NCBI GenBank assembly: GCA_016718135.1
Contig: JADKEF010000017.1
Location: forward strand, 124,001-188,000
DNA length: 64,000 bases
Direction: 5' to 3'
DNA from: Acidobacteriota bacterium
Lineage (GTDB): Bacteria > Acidobacteriota > Blastocatellia > Pyrinomonadales > Pyrinomonadaceae
The notes under the pieces are model-generated. The model had not been told where the DNA came from and made no database searches. It saw only the letters and a list, made by a program, of their open reading frames with translations. Shown here piece by piece: positions 39,263-47,952 of this stretch. The position numbers and the translations under genes were made by a program. The number at the start of each line of letters is the position of its first letter. The first letter of the stretch is position 1.

Positions 39263-39518
39263 TGCGTCCGAGAAACGTCGCAGCCTCGTGCCAACCAATC
39301 TCGGCATCCTTCAGCAGATCGAGAAAGTCGAACGGCTCGTCAGCCGTTCCACGGAATCGGCGATTGAGCGTGTACATCGCTCCGTCGCCGAATCTGCTCG
39401 TCATAAGCGTTGCGCATACGCTGTCGACGAAACGCAGTTTTTCGTCTTCCTGGAATGCTGAAAGTTTGAATATTGGTTGTTGCGAAGTGGTGAAACGTTG
39501 TGGGCGGTGCCTATACAT
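39081..39518 (-). CDS. Doubtful hypothetical protein
   Basis: A 145-codon frame begins at ATG 39518 without a visible Shine-Dalgarno. The first ~85 residues have mixed composition that could be real protein (including FRGTADEPFDFLDLLKDAEI). The last 60 repeat LGR-containing segments that are simply translations of the ACGTCCCAG repeats, so at least the C-terminus is probably not native. No family is recognised. It may be a remnant of a gene invaded by repeats or a chance frame. Confidence 0.3.
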   Translation of the reverse strand: MYRHRPQRFTTSQQPIFKLSAFQEDEKLRFVDSVCATLMTSRFGDGAMYTLNRRFRGTADEPFDFLDLLKDAEIGWHEAATFLGRTLLGRAFSGGSLQKPARSKGIGLTDTTLGRNPTPCETPANLGRGSPTFLGRSCSRLLLRS

Positions 39519-39562
39519 GTTGGCAACATAACACCAAAACCGCCCGGCGTATATAACGATCC

Positions 39563-39644
39563 GCCGCTAACGTCACTATTCGCCGATATTGATATAAAAT
39601 GCCGATAATGTAGCATTCCGCCGATATCGCCGATAATGCCGATA
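39563..39644. repeat. Phased GCCGATA repeat array (19-nt then 9-nt period)
   Basis: GCCGATA starts at 39582, 39601, 39620, 39629 and 39638, with a degenerate GCCGCTA at 39563. The steps are 19, 19, 19, 9 and 9 nt, so all copies sit on nearly the same helical face. The intervening bases are AT-rich (GATATAAAAT at 39591-39600). It lies between the doubtful minus-strand frame and the membrane protein gene at 39784. The arrangement resembles multi-site operators or iterons. Confidence 0.7.
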
Positions 39645-39783
39645 ACAGAATTTCGTCATTACCCGCTCTTTACGACGTACTGAGTGCGTTATCGCACTGA
39701 CCTAGTGAGTCGACAGGTTCAGTCTAGGTTTGTTCAATGGTTTCGACCGATAAGGAAATGATGTAGATTAGACTACTGAACCC

Positions 39784-40203
39784 ATGACCGAAGCAGACAA
39801 GAACCCTCTCACCGCACTCCTCGCCTTGGCGGCGGGCCTATTCGGCGGGGTCCTGGTCTTTTCAGATCTTGGGCCGGGCGAGCCCTTGACTCTTCGAATC
39901 GTTATAGCTGCGATCTTCTTTTTCGCCTGCGGGCTCGGAGTAGGCTGCTTTAATTCACGGTACTGGATAATGGCAGGATTGAGTGCCTGGTCGGGAGTCT
40001 TTCTGGGCTCCTTCATCATATTGGCAGCACTCGGCAAACATGGAAACGCTGTGTTTAGAGCTCAAGAGCCACCCACTATAGAGCCGGGGCTGATAATGCT
40101 ATTTCTGCCGGTTACATTAGCATTGGCCGGCGGTTACATCGGAAAGCTGATCGGGCAGAAAGTGGCGAGGGTGAGAAGTGCCGCTAAAAGTGCCAGGCAG
40201 TAG
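39784..40203 (+). CDS. Four-helix membrane protein of unknown function
   Basis: The 139-residue product has four hydrophobic segments (about residues 9-27, 37-55, 60-82 and 103-124) and a basic C-terminal tail (KVARVRSAAKSARQ). No family is recognised. An AAGGA lies about 25 nt before the ATG, too far to be convincing. It stands downstream of the phased GCCGATA array and converges on the polysaccharide locus. Confidence 0.6.
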   Translation: MTEADKNPLTALLALAAGLFGGVLVFSDLGPGEPLTLRIVIAAIFFFACGLGVGCFNSRYWIMAGLSAWSGVFLGSFIILAALGKHGNAVFRAQEPPTIEPGLIMLFLPVTLALAGGYIGKLIGQKVARVRSAAKSARQ

Positions 40204-40256
40204 ATCTCGCATTCCTTCTGCTTCTCAACAGCAGGATTCTACCGCATTGGAGTCGC

Positions 40257-41129
40257 TTATTTTTCTATCCGCTCAAAAACAAACTCATTGCACCCCAGCC
40301 CGACGCCTCCGGACTTAACTTTGGTCATGTTAAAGCCGCGCTGTTTGTAGAAGTCGAAGATCTCATCGACCGTTGCGACCTCGTACGGAAAGCCGCCGAC
40401 CCAATCGATGATGTCGTGCCAGCGGTTCATGCCGCGGGAATTTTTGTAGCGTGTCCAGGAGTGGATGTATTGCTGCGGTTTGAATGAAAGGAGAGAATTC
40501 GCGATCTTACTGATCTCGTCCGGCAAGATCGCGAGAAGGGCGAATGGTGTCTTTAGAATCGCAGGCAGGCCGCAATAGGTCTTTTTGATCCAATGCCAGC
40601 GGCGAGCCTGGCTGCCGGTGTCGTTGTAGATCGCGATAAAAAGCTTGCCGCCCTCGGTCGTCGGAATGATCGCATTTTCCAGCGCCCGCCACATCTCGCC
40701 GGTGTGGTGAAGCACGCCCCACGAGTAAACGATATCGAATTTACCTAAGCTCGCTACGTAATCGGCGTCAAGAGCAGAGCCTTGTTCCACACGCCAACTC
40801 GCATCATTTGGAAAATATCGATTGCGAAGTTCCTGCGTACAGGCGAACGAATTACTATCGAAATCGAATGAGTGAACGGTCGCTCCCAAACGTCTTGCGG
40901 CAAGCGAAAACAGTCCGCTGCCCGAGCCGATGTCGAGAAATGTTTTCCCCTCGAGCGTATCGACCTCGAGCATCTCCTTGAGCGATTTTTCAGCCTGCTC
41001 AATGCGTTCGTCGTCGAGAACGGCGAGAAACGCGCTCCAATTCTTGCCAAACTCGAACCGCTCTCCGCTCGCGACCTCGCGGCCGTGCTGCTCGGCTATG
41101 TTGATATTATTTGTGATCGTGGCACTCAT
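40257..41129 (-). CDS. SAM-dependent class I methyltransferase
   Basis: The 290-residue protein has SAM-binding motif I FLDIGSGSGLFSL near residue 62, an acidic loop (VHSFDFDSNS) and motif IV-like FDIVYSWGVLHHTG near residue 135. It probably methylates a sugar or other small molecule of the neighbouring polysaccharide pathway; that role is inferred from its place as the last gene of the locus. A C-terminal extension of ~130 residues beyond the Rossmann core is seen. It starts 86 nt after the glycosyltransferase gene. Confidence 0.88.
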   Translation of the reverse strand: MSATITNNINIAEQHGREVASGERFEFGKNWSAFLAVLDDERIEQAEKSLKEMLEVDTLEGKTFLDIGSGSGLFSLAARRLGATVHSFDFDSNSFACTQELRNRYFPNDASWRVEQGSALDADYVASLGKFDIVYSWGVLHHTGEMWRALENAIIPTTEGGKLFIAIYNDTGSQARRWHWIKKTYCGLPAILKTPFALLAILPDEISKIANSLLSFKPQQYIHSWTRYKNSRGMNRWHDIIDWVGGFPYEVATVDEIFDFYKQRGFNMTKVKSGGVGLGCNEFVFERIEK

Positions 41130-41215
41130 CTTAGTTACGGCTCTTAATTATTTTCGGGGGCAAACTTCAGTAAATATATGTCGAATACGGGAGATTTTTC
41201 ACAGATCTTAAAGGG

Positions 41216-42382
41216 TTAGTTTCTAGTCGCGATCAAAGCACGGATCTCGTCCACCTTCGCGTCCCAGCTCTCATGAGCTATTGCATCGCTGATCACCTCA
41301 CGTGGCTTCGGATCGGCGAGTGCGGATTCGATCTTCGCAATGAAATCTGCGTGATCCGTGCCGATCAGGCAGTCGGGCAGGACGCGACATTCGGGGATGT
41401 CGGTCGAGACGACGGGCAAACCCGCGGCGAGATATTCGCGGACCTTGAGCGGGTTTGCGGCAAGCGTTAACTCGTTGACGACAAATGGATTTAGGGCAAC
41501 ATCGAAGGCTTTGCAATACGCAGGTAGATCGGCGTACGGTTTCCGACCCAGGAAATGTACGTTAGTAATCCCATCGAGCACGCTCGCGTGTTTCTCAGCA
41601 TCAGCTGCGACCTTGCCGACCAACACAACGGAGCCGTGGCTAAAATGCTCCGCGACCTTTTTGATCAACTCAAAATCGACCCAATCCGCCAGCAGACCAT
41701 GAAATCCGATTATCGGCCCCGGCAGACCAGCGACCTCGGGTGGAACAGCAAGATTCGGATCGAGAGCGGTCCGAAAGTGTCTCCAATCCGTTCCGTGACG
41801 GATGAGATGCGTATTCGGATTCTCGCTTTTCTTGTCGTCGAGTAGTTTTTCGGCCGACACGACGACGAGATCCGATTTCTGCATCAGCTCTTTCTCGAGT
41901 GCGAGGATCGGGCCGGCTTCGATGTCCGTGAACGCGGCGTATTCGTCGACGCAGTGGTAGATCAGATAGTCTTCGCCAAGGCGTTTGGCGAGCAATGCTG
42001 CGGACGGCAAGAATGTGTAATTCACCGGGCGTTTGAAGCCAAGCCTTTTCATCGTCCGCTTGATCTGCCAGCGGAGCGAGAGGCCGTTGAGTTTTTTGAT
42101 CAGGCTGTTGCCGTACGCTGGGATCGCGAGCGGATTCATAACGAAAAGATTTGGCTCGACCTCGATGGTCGGTTTCATCACTTTTGAGAGTTTTTCGAAC
42201 GAACGTCCGATGTCTGCCTTCGAGACAGACGGAGCGCGCAGGCCGATCGAGTTGACCCATAGGATGCGATTGTCACGCGACAATATTCGCATGATGTGTG
42301 TTTTCGATAGCGGATCGCCCGTCCAGTCCTGCGGGAAACAGACGATATCGCGGCCGCGTAATGGCTCAGAATTTGAAGTCAT
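41216..42382 (-). CDS. GT-B glycosyltransferase (family 4-like)
   Basis: The 388-residue product shows a GT-B two-domain layout. The N-terminal half holds VCFPQDWTGDPLSKTHIMRI and YLIYHCVDEYAAF; the C-terminal half contains GFHGLLADWVDF, the FLGRKPYADLPAYC step and NPLKVREYLAAGLPVVSTDI, the conserved E-x7-E-like sugar-nucleotide region. Sequences of this type transfer hexoses in exopolysaccharide assembly. Its ATG overlaps the deacetylase stop (ATGA at 42382-42379), linking it to the module upstream. Confidence 0.88.
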   Translation of the reverse strand: MTSNSEPLRGRDIVCFPQDWTGDPLSKTHIMRILSRDNRILWVNSIGLRAPSVSKADIGRSFEKLSKVMKPTIEVEPNLFVMNPLAIPAYGNSLIKKLNGLSLRWQIKRTMKRLGFKRPVNYTFLPSAALLAKRLGEDYLIYHCVDEYAAFTDIEAGPILALEKELMQKSDLVVVSAEKLLDDKKSENPNTHLIRHGTDWRHFRTALDPNLAVPPEVAGLPGPIIGFHGLLADWVDFELIKKVAEHFSHGSVVLVGKVAADAEKHASVLDGITNVHFLGRKPYADLPAYCKAFDVALNPFVVNELTLAANPLKVREYLAAGLPVVSTDIPECRVLPDCLIGTDHADFIAKIESALADPKPREVISDAIAHESWDAKVDEIRALIATRN

Positions 42383-43161
42383 TTTGCTAAGTATTTGCGG
42401 GTCAGGCTAAGGTATAGTTCCCCGCCAAGACTCTTTGCGGCCTTTTTTGTGTTCCAAAACGCGAACTGGCCAAGCCTATAAGACATATTGCCGGACGCGA
42501 TCCGACGCACAGTTTCCGCCGGCGTGTCCTGCTTGATCGTAAAACGGCCCAGCACGCTGCAGCCGTTTACATCGTAAACTTTCGTCACCGGTTCCGAGTT
42601 GAACAGAATGCGAATGCCACACTCCGCAGCCGTCTCAGCGACCTGCCGCGAAAAATATCCGCCGGGAACCGAAGCGACCGTGCCAGCACCGCCCGTGATA
42701 TCGGCAAGTTTCTCCGTACTGGTGCGCCATTCGCGCCGCATCTCTTCCTCCGTACAATACGCCATCCGCGTTGGGTGTGATGCGGAATGGCTGCCGATGA
42801 TGTGCCCGCGTGCGTGAAGTTCGCGTATCTGTCTCGTTTTCAGAAAGGTATCGGTGTCGATAAAGTCGGTCGCGATGAAGAAATGTCCGTGAAAACCGTA
42901 TTTTTCAAGGATATCGGCAGCAACGGTGTATGCACTCTCTCCGCCGTCGTCGAAGGTGATCGCGACGGTTCTGGCAAGTTTGTCTTCGTCTATCTGGCCC
43001 ACGTTTAGTGACTCAATACCGTCAGTCGCCAGCGTTTTTAGGTGTTCCTCAAACAAAGTCGCGTCCAGCTTATAGATATCCGCATGAGCACCCGCGAATC
43101 CGCTCGAGGCGAAATCTCCGGAACGAACGACGTCGTGATACATGATCGAGTTTATCCTCAT
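42379..43161 (-). CDS. Polysaccharide deacetylase-family protein
   Basis: From ATG 43161, which overlaps the formyltransferase stop (ATGA), the product has 260 residues. It has the NodB fold signatures VAITFDDGGESAY (the metal-binding Asp pair), HIIGSHSASHPTRM (H-x3-H) and VPGGYFSRQVAE. These enzymes remove N-acetyl or related groups from sugars. A longer start at 43212 would overlap the previous gene by 55 nt and is less likely. It is coupled on both sides by 4-nt overlaps with formyltransferase and glycosyltransferase genes. Confidence 0.88.
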   Translation of the reverse strand: MRINSIMYHDVVRSGDFASSGFAGAHADIYKLDATLFEEHLKTLATDGIESLNVGQIDEDKLARTVAITFDDGGESAYTVAADILEKYGFHGHFFIATDFIDTDTFLKTRQIRELHARGHIIGSHSASHPTRMAYCTEEEMRREWRTSTEKLADITGGAGTVASVPGGYFSRQVAETAAECGIRILFNSEPVTKVYDVNGCSVLGRFTIKQDTPAETVRRIASGNMSYRLGQFAFWNTKKAAKSLGGELYLSLTRKYLAK

Positions 43162-44015
43162 GCGTGCACACTCCTCGCTCGGCGTTTCCAGCCAATATAT
43201 TTCGTCAGCCACGGATGTCCCCAGACGCCCGACTTACGTCCGTCAACGTCGAGCGGCACCGCCGTACCACGAACGATCTCGATCAGCTTGTCGCGAACAG
43301 CGTCGAGATTTTCCGTGACAACGCGGGTCTGGATGCGGAAATGCGATTCCTTCTCCGCGTCAAATTGATAACCGTAATACCCATATATCGGCCCCGTATC
43401 AACGCCGTCATCGACCTTGAGCAACGTCATCCCAACGTTCTTTTCGTCACCGCTCGCAAGCGCCCAAAAACAGCCGTGGGCATTGCGATACTCAGGACAA
43501 ATCCCCGGGTGCATTACAAACGTTCCAATGCTCGGGAGCGTGAAAATGCGTTTGTTCAGGATCACCTTGCAGCGAGCGATCATGATATCGGCTGAGCATT
43601 CGCGGATAAAGGCCTCAGTCTCGGGCGAATTCGGACTGTGCGTGACAAGCATTGGGACTCGATCCATATCGCCGAATCTCTTGTTTAGATCAGCGATCAA
43701 TGCTGCTTCCCACGCGGTGTCAGCCGAGGCTTGGAAAAGTTTGTAATAGAGCCGGAAAGCGGAGACATCGGCAAAACGGGCAATGCCCACGCGTTTGATC
43801 TCACGCTTTACGCGTTGAAATTTTCGGCCCGACCTTTCACGGAGAACGACGAGCCCTGCGAGATCTGAAAACGAGGCGAGCCATCGCGACAGCCCCTCGC
43901 GATCGAGCAGCGAGTCTTCGTGGCAGATTAGCACCGAGCGAAAAGCGTTGCCGGTCTGGCCATCCACTTTGGTAGATCTGCTTTTTGTTGAGCCGTCTGC
44001 TCCCATACTGTCCAC
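43158..44015 (-). CDS. Formyltransferase-family enzyme, copy 1
   Basis: The 285-residue protein has the formyltransferase core: GTFVMHPGICPEYRNAHGCF (the H-P-G loop with catalytic His near residue 168) and LKVDDGVDTGPIYG (catalytic Asp). It has a divergent N-terminal half compared with methionyl-tRNA formyltransferase. Related enzymes formylate amino-sugars of surface polysaccharides. GTG at 44015 or ATG at 44006 could be the start. It is coupled to the following deacetylase by an ATGA overlap and begins 2 nt after the FemAB-like gene. Confidence 0.82.
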   Translation of the reverse strand: MDSMGADGSTKSRSTKVDGQTGNAFRSVLICHEDSLLDREGLSRWLASFSDLAGLVVLRERSGRKFQRVKREIKRVGIARFADVSAFRLYYKLFQASADTAWEAALIADLNKRFGDMDRVPMLVTHSPNSPETEAFIRECSADIMIARCKVILNKRIFTLPSIGTFVMHPGICPEYRNAHGCFWALASGDEKNVGMTLLKVDDGVDTGPIYGYYGYQFDAEKESHFRIQTRVVTENLDAVRDKLIEIVRGTAVPLDVDGRKSGVWGHPWLTKYIGWKRRARSVHA

Positions 44016-44017
44016 TT

Positions 44018-45034
44018 TTATACTCTCGCCGTCGCTGCCTTTATTCGCTGACGCACCGGTTCGGGCAAGGCCTGAAAAGTCTTGACCGCCAGACGCATCG
44101 CGCGTTCGCGATTTGCATGAACTCGCAGGAACGTGCGGTCAAGCTGATATCGATACGTCGACACGATCTCACCACCAAATCTCGTCAAAAAAGGATGCGA
44201 CGCTCCGAGGCTAAACTTCGCAAACCCATTCGCACACGCCCATTCGATCGCCTTCCAAACGATCAGTTTGTTCGCCTGTAGGTGCTGAAATTCAGCCAAC
44301 GAGTTGTTGGCGGCATATTCGACCACGCCCGCGTGAGTGAAACGAAAGTACGATCCGGCAACGATCCTCCCATTGCAGGTCGCGATGAATGTCGCCCGAT
44401 ATTTTGAAAGAGCCGCGTTACGAAAATTATCGAACGCATCCGGAGCGAAGCCTTTGCGATCGTTCCAATCCTTGTGAATTCCGTAAAGCTCGGCAATCTG
44501 ATCGTCGGTTTCGATCAATTTCACATCGAGTTCGCCCGACCTCATCGCTTTCCTGATATCCGTGCGGCGTCCGCTGGTGAAGCCTTTGAACAAAGCATCC
44601 GGCCCTTTCGCTAGATCGAGCATAACGACCTGATCGCCGCCAACAGCCTTCCCCGCAACGTACCCGAGTCGCTCAAGTCCGTCCAGCACATCCCAACTAT
44701 GAAAGGTGATGAGGTCGCCGCCGAGCGACGCGACGCCCCGAGCCAAAGCACTCGCCGCGGAAGCAACATCGATGTCCGCTCGAAATGCAGTCTGAGGGCG
44801 AACGGCCATGCCCGAGATGATCTTATTTCCGGCCTTCAGACCGGTGAGAACGCCGTCGATGCGTCCACCTTCGACAGCAAAGATCGCAAACCGCTCTCCT
44901 TTGCCCGCAAACGGGTCGACGAAGAAGTCCGGCGTGACATAGTGCGTCGCGTAGGGAGCGTTGCTCAGGAAGTCTTCCCACCGAGCGGAGAACTCAGTGG
45001 CGGGTGAAGCCGTGATTACGAGGTAATCATGCAT
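44018..45034 (-). CDS. FemAB/GNAT-like aminoacyl- or acyltransferase
   Basis: From ATG 45034 the product has 338 residues. It resembles the BioF2/FemAB-type GNAT-fold proteins, with GRRTDIRKAMRSG near residue 155 and a C-terminal YAANNSLAEFQHLQANKLI ... CANGFAKFSLGAS. Proteins of this type occur in exopolysaccharide loci next to asparagine-synthetase-like genes, and may attach an amino acid or acyl group. The open frame reaches 45139, but that overlaps asnB; the ATG 4 nt after the asnB stop is preferred. Its exact substrate is unknown. Confidence 0.8.
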   Translation of the reverse strand: MHDYLVITASPATEFSARWEDFLSNAPYATHYVTPDFFVDPFAGKGERFAIFAVEGGRIDGVLTGLKAGNKIISGMAVRPQTAFRADIDVASAASALARGVASLGGDLITFHSWDVLDGLERLGYVAGKAVGGDQVVMLDLAKGPDALFKGFTSGRRTDIRKAMRSGELDVKLIETDDQIAELYGIHKDWNDRKGFAPDAFDNFRNAALSKYRATFIATCNGRIVAGSYFRFTHAGVVEYAANNSLAEFQHLQANKLIVWKAIEWACANGFAKFSLGASHPFLTRFGGEIVSTYRYQLDRTFLRVHANRERAMRLAVKTFQALPEPVRQRIKAATARV

Positions 45035-45038
45035 TGCT

Positions 45039-46937
45039 TCAGTTACCCTCTCCGTCAATAAATCCCCGCTGCCAGATCTCGAAATTGACGAGCGACCAGA
45101 TGCGTTCGTCGTGATTTTCGCCCGCGTCATGTTCAACAACGAGCTTTCTTACATAGTCGCCGTCGAAGATGCCGCGATCCATTGCACGCTTTCCTAGAAC
45201 GTACTCGTCAACGATGTGCCTAAACTCGCCGCGGAACCAATTCCCTACCGGCACCGGAAAGCCCATCTTGGGGCGATCAAGAATTTCATTTGGCAAGATC
45301 CCTTTCATCGCCTCACGCAATATCCATTTGGTCGTGTTTCCGCGAAGCTTCATCTCACGCGGCATGCGGGCCGAGAATTCGACCAGCTTGTGATCAAGAA
45401 ACGGCACACGGCTCTCGATCGACGCGGCCATCGACATCTGATCCTGCTTCATCAACAGTTCGTGAAGATACGTTTTCGTGTCGGCGTAGAGCAACTGATC
45501 GAGCACGTCATCGGCATCGCATTTCTCGAGCCACCCGTTCTGTCGAGCATAAGGATTGAGGTCAGCGATCTTCCCTTTCGTTTCCCGCGAAAACAGTTCA
45601 CGCTGCATGCGTTTCGGAAAGACACCGAAGTTGTCGAAGAAGAGATTCTCGATGTCAGATTCGCGGGACAAGAATGTTCGATTCAGCTTGCGATTCAAAA
45701 CTCCCGGCAAGGTCGCCACACCGCCGCGAACCGCATCTCTTAGGAACGACGGTGTAATGCTCTCATACCTTTCGCCATAGCTGAGCAGTTTCAGAGCTTT
45801 GGCATATCGCCCATATCCGGCAAGCGTCTCGTCAGCACCTTCGCCGGTGAGAACGACTTTGACGTGTTCCTGAGCGAGCTTCGAAACAAAATAAAGCGGT
45901 ACCGACGCGATAAATCCGATCGGCTCATCTTCGTGCCAAACGAGGTTTGGCAGTTCGTCGAAAAACTGCTTTGGCGTGATGACGATCTCGTGATGGTCGG
46001 TGCCGAAGGTCTTGCTGACGAGACGAGCATACTCAAATTCATTCGCCTCACGTTCGCGAAACCCGACTGAAAACGTCTTGATCGGATCCGTGACCATTGT
46101 CGACATCATCGCCGCGATCGCGCTTGAGTCGATGCCGCCCGAGAGGAACATGCCGAGAGGCACATCCGCCATCAGACGCATCTCTACCGATTTGCGAAAT
46201 AATTCGCGCCATTCCTCGACATACTCAGCGTCGCTTCGTGGCTCGTGTTTTGGCTCAAAACTCAGGTCCCAAAATTCGCGGATATCAAGCTTTCCGTCTT
46301 TCCAGACCATCGTATGGCCGGGCATAAGTCGTTTGACACCAACATATAGTGTCTCATCGCCGGATGTGCCGTGATTAGCGAGTTGGTCGGGCAGTGCATT
46401 GAAATTGATCTGAGGCTTGACCGCTCCTGCCTCAAGCAAGGCCTTGATCTCGGACGCGAAAAACAGATTTCCCTGATCATCTTGAACGTAATACAGCGGT
46501 TTTACGCCCAACCGATCACGTGCGATCAATAGCTCTTGCTTCTTAGAATCCCAGATCGCAAAGGCGAACATTCCGCGCAGATGATCGACGCAGTCGCGGC
46601 CGTATTCTTCGTAGAGATGGAGAATAGTCTCGGTGTCGCTGCGGTTTTGGAATTTGTAGCCGCGAGTTTCGAGGTCTTCGCGGTAGTCTGCGTGATTGTA
46701 AACCTCGCCGTTATAAACGATCGAGCACGTCCTGTCGCCGCTGAACATCGGCTGAATCCCATGACGTGGATCGACGATCGCAAGACGTCGATGGCCGAGG
46801 CCGATATTGCCATCGACAAAAATGCCGCCGTCGTCTGGCCCGCGATGATGCAAGATATCGCGCATGGCGACGAGTATTGCCTCGTTAATTTGTCGTTTGG
46901 AACGGCTCGAAAGAGCGATCCCGTTTATTCCACACAT
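45039..46937 (-). CDS. asnB: Asparagine synthase-like glutamine amidotransferase
   Basis: The 632-residue enzyme starts MCGINGIALSS, with the N-terminal nucleophile Cys2 of class II glutaminases, and has the PP-loop SGGIDSSAIAAM near residue 268 in the synthetase domain. It makes amides from glutamine and ATP. In polysaccharide clusters such copies are thought to amidate sugar acids or linked amino acids rather than supply asparagine; that is an inference here from its place between a deacetylase and a FemAB-like gene. All key residues appear intact. AsnB is a family label only. Confidence 0.88.
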   Translation of the reverse strand: MCGINGIALSSRSKRQINEAILVAMRDILHHRGPDDGGIFVDGNIGLGHRRLAIVDPRHGIQPMFSGDRTCSIVYNGEVYNHADYREDLETRGYKFQNRSDTETILHLYEEYGRDCVDHLRGMFAFAIWDSKKQELLIARDRLGVKPLYYVQDDQGNLFFASEIKALLEAGAVKPQINFNALPDQLANHGTSGDETLYVGVKRLMPGHTMVWKDGKLDIREFWDLSFEPKHEPRSDAEYVEEWRELFRKSVEMRLMADVPLGMFLSGGIDSSAIAAMMSTMVTDPIKTFSVGFREREANEFEYARLVSKTFGTDHHEIVITPKQFFDELPNLVWHEDEPIGFIASVPLYFVSKLAQEHVKVVLTGEGADETLAGYGRYAKALKLLSYGERYESITPSFLRDAVRGGVATLPGVLNRKLNRTFLSRESDIENLFFDNFGVFPKRMQRELFSRETKGKIADLNPYARQNGWLEKCDADDVLDQLLYADTKTYLHELLMKQDQMSMAASIESRVPFLDHKLVEFSARMPREMKLRGNTTKWILREAMKGILPNEILDRPKMGFPVPVGNWFRGEFRHIVDEYVLGKRAMDRGIFDGDYVRKLVVEHDAGENHDERIWSLVNFEIWQRGFIDGEGN

Positions 46938-46947
46938 CGTTTATCTC

Positions 46948-47943
46948 TTAAGCCCGTGCCGAAAATACTCGCTGCTTTACCGCCTCAAAACCGCTCGCAC
47001 TCTGCGCAAAACTCTCGATCGCAGACTGCGCGTCGATGCGATTGAGCAGCAATTTGTCGTTTCCACCGTCATTAAAACCGTACGCCGTCGTAACGGCGCT
47101 TGCGTAACCAGCGGCCTCGGCGGCCCGTCTGACATTCTCATTGAGCGAACCATTCGGATAGCAAAAGTGTTCGACGCTCCGGCCGAGCTGTTCCTCAAGC
47201 CGTGCTTTCGCCGTTCGTAATTCAAAGTCGAGTTCGGCCTGATTAACATTCGTCAGGATCGGATGCGTGACCGTGTGCGACTCGATCCTCACACCATCGG
47301 CGTCCAGTTCCCTCGCCTGATCCCAGGTCATCGCCGCAAATTCCGGCGGCGGAACGGATGGAAGCTCAACGTTTAATTGACGCGCGATCACGACGATCTT
47401 TGCGTCCTTCTGCTCGTTCGGCATCTTTTTGAGCCGCTCGTTGATGCGATTTGCAGTTTCGAGCCGCTTAGCATCGTCGATCAAAGTAGCACGAACAATG
47501 TCTCCTGAGCCGAAATCGAATGAAACCTCGCTGTCACCGGTTTTAGCCATGACATACCGCATCAGATCGGTCCAGAGCCATATCTTTTGATCGACAAAAT
47601 CCGTGATCGCATAAACAGTTGCGGGAAATCCGTATTTTTTGAGCTTTGGAAACGCGATCTCATACGCATCGCCATAGCCGTCGTCGATTGTGATTACCGT
47701 GGCGTTCGGCGGCAATGATGTACCGTTTTTCAGACTTTCAACTGCTTCTGCTAACGGCAAGACGGTGTTGTGCAGGCTGAGATACTGCAGATGCGACTCA
47801 AAATCGGAAGCCGAGACCTTTGACGCGTCCTGGCCACGGCTGAAGCGGTGGTAGGTCAGGATCAGCAATTTACTGCGGTTCGCCCAGTGAAACGGGGTGA
47901 ATCCGCCATAGTTGAAAATGGTTTTTAGTAACTGCTTCTTCAC
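46948..47943 (-). CDS. Polysaccharide deacetylase-family protein, second copy
   Basis: The 331-residue protein has NodB motifs LILTYHRFSRG, VITIDDGYGDAYE (metal Asp pair) and RIESHTVTHPILT (H-x3-H), then FCYPNGSLNENV. It is a distinct, longer version of the deacetylase at 42379-43161, with an insertion of about 80 residues after the first metal motif. It begins 9 nt after the second formyltransferase gene, repeating the formyltransferase-deacetylase order of the other module. No signal peptide is evident, so it may act on cytoplasmic precursors. Confidence 0.88.
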   Translation of the reverse strand: MKKQLLKTIFNYGGFTPFHWANRSKLLILTYHRFSRGQDASKVSASDFESHLQYLSLHNTVLPLAEAVESLKNGTSLPPNATVITIDDGYGDAYEIAFPKLKKYGFPATVYAITDFVDQKIWLWTDLMRYVMAKTGDSEVSFDFGSGDIVRATLIDDAKRLETANRINERLKKMPNEQKDAKIVVIARQLNVELPSVPPPEFAAMTWDQARELDADGVRIESHTVTHPILTNVNQAELDFELRTAKARLEEQLGRSVEHFCYPNGSLNENVRRAAEAAGYASAVTTAYGFNDGGNDKLLLNRIDAQSAIESFAQSASGFEAVKQRVFSARA

Positions 47944-47952
47944 AAATTTCGA

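Larger units (their letters stand above)
38885..39783. other. Repeat-rich 900-bp region between the kinase and a membrane-protein gene
   Basis: The region contains at least six degenerate copies of ACGTCCCAG(G)AAT (38897, 38952, 39011, 39111, 39174 and 39249), a palindromic element (39022-39096), one doubtful minus-strand frame (39081-39518), a phased GCCGATA array (39563-39644), and a hairpin AGTGCG-TTAT-CGCACT (39683-39698). No convincing gene was found. Confidence 0.7.

Noticed and set aside
39081..39518. REP-associated tyrosine transposase (because of nearby palindromes)
   Set aside because: The MPDHVH-type HUH motif and catalytic Tyr context are not visible.
39166..39531. Plus-strand frame opposite the doubtful 39081-39518 ORF
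   Set aside because: Built largely from the ACGTCCCAG repeats, with no start signal or domain.
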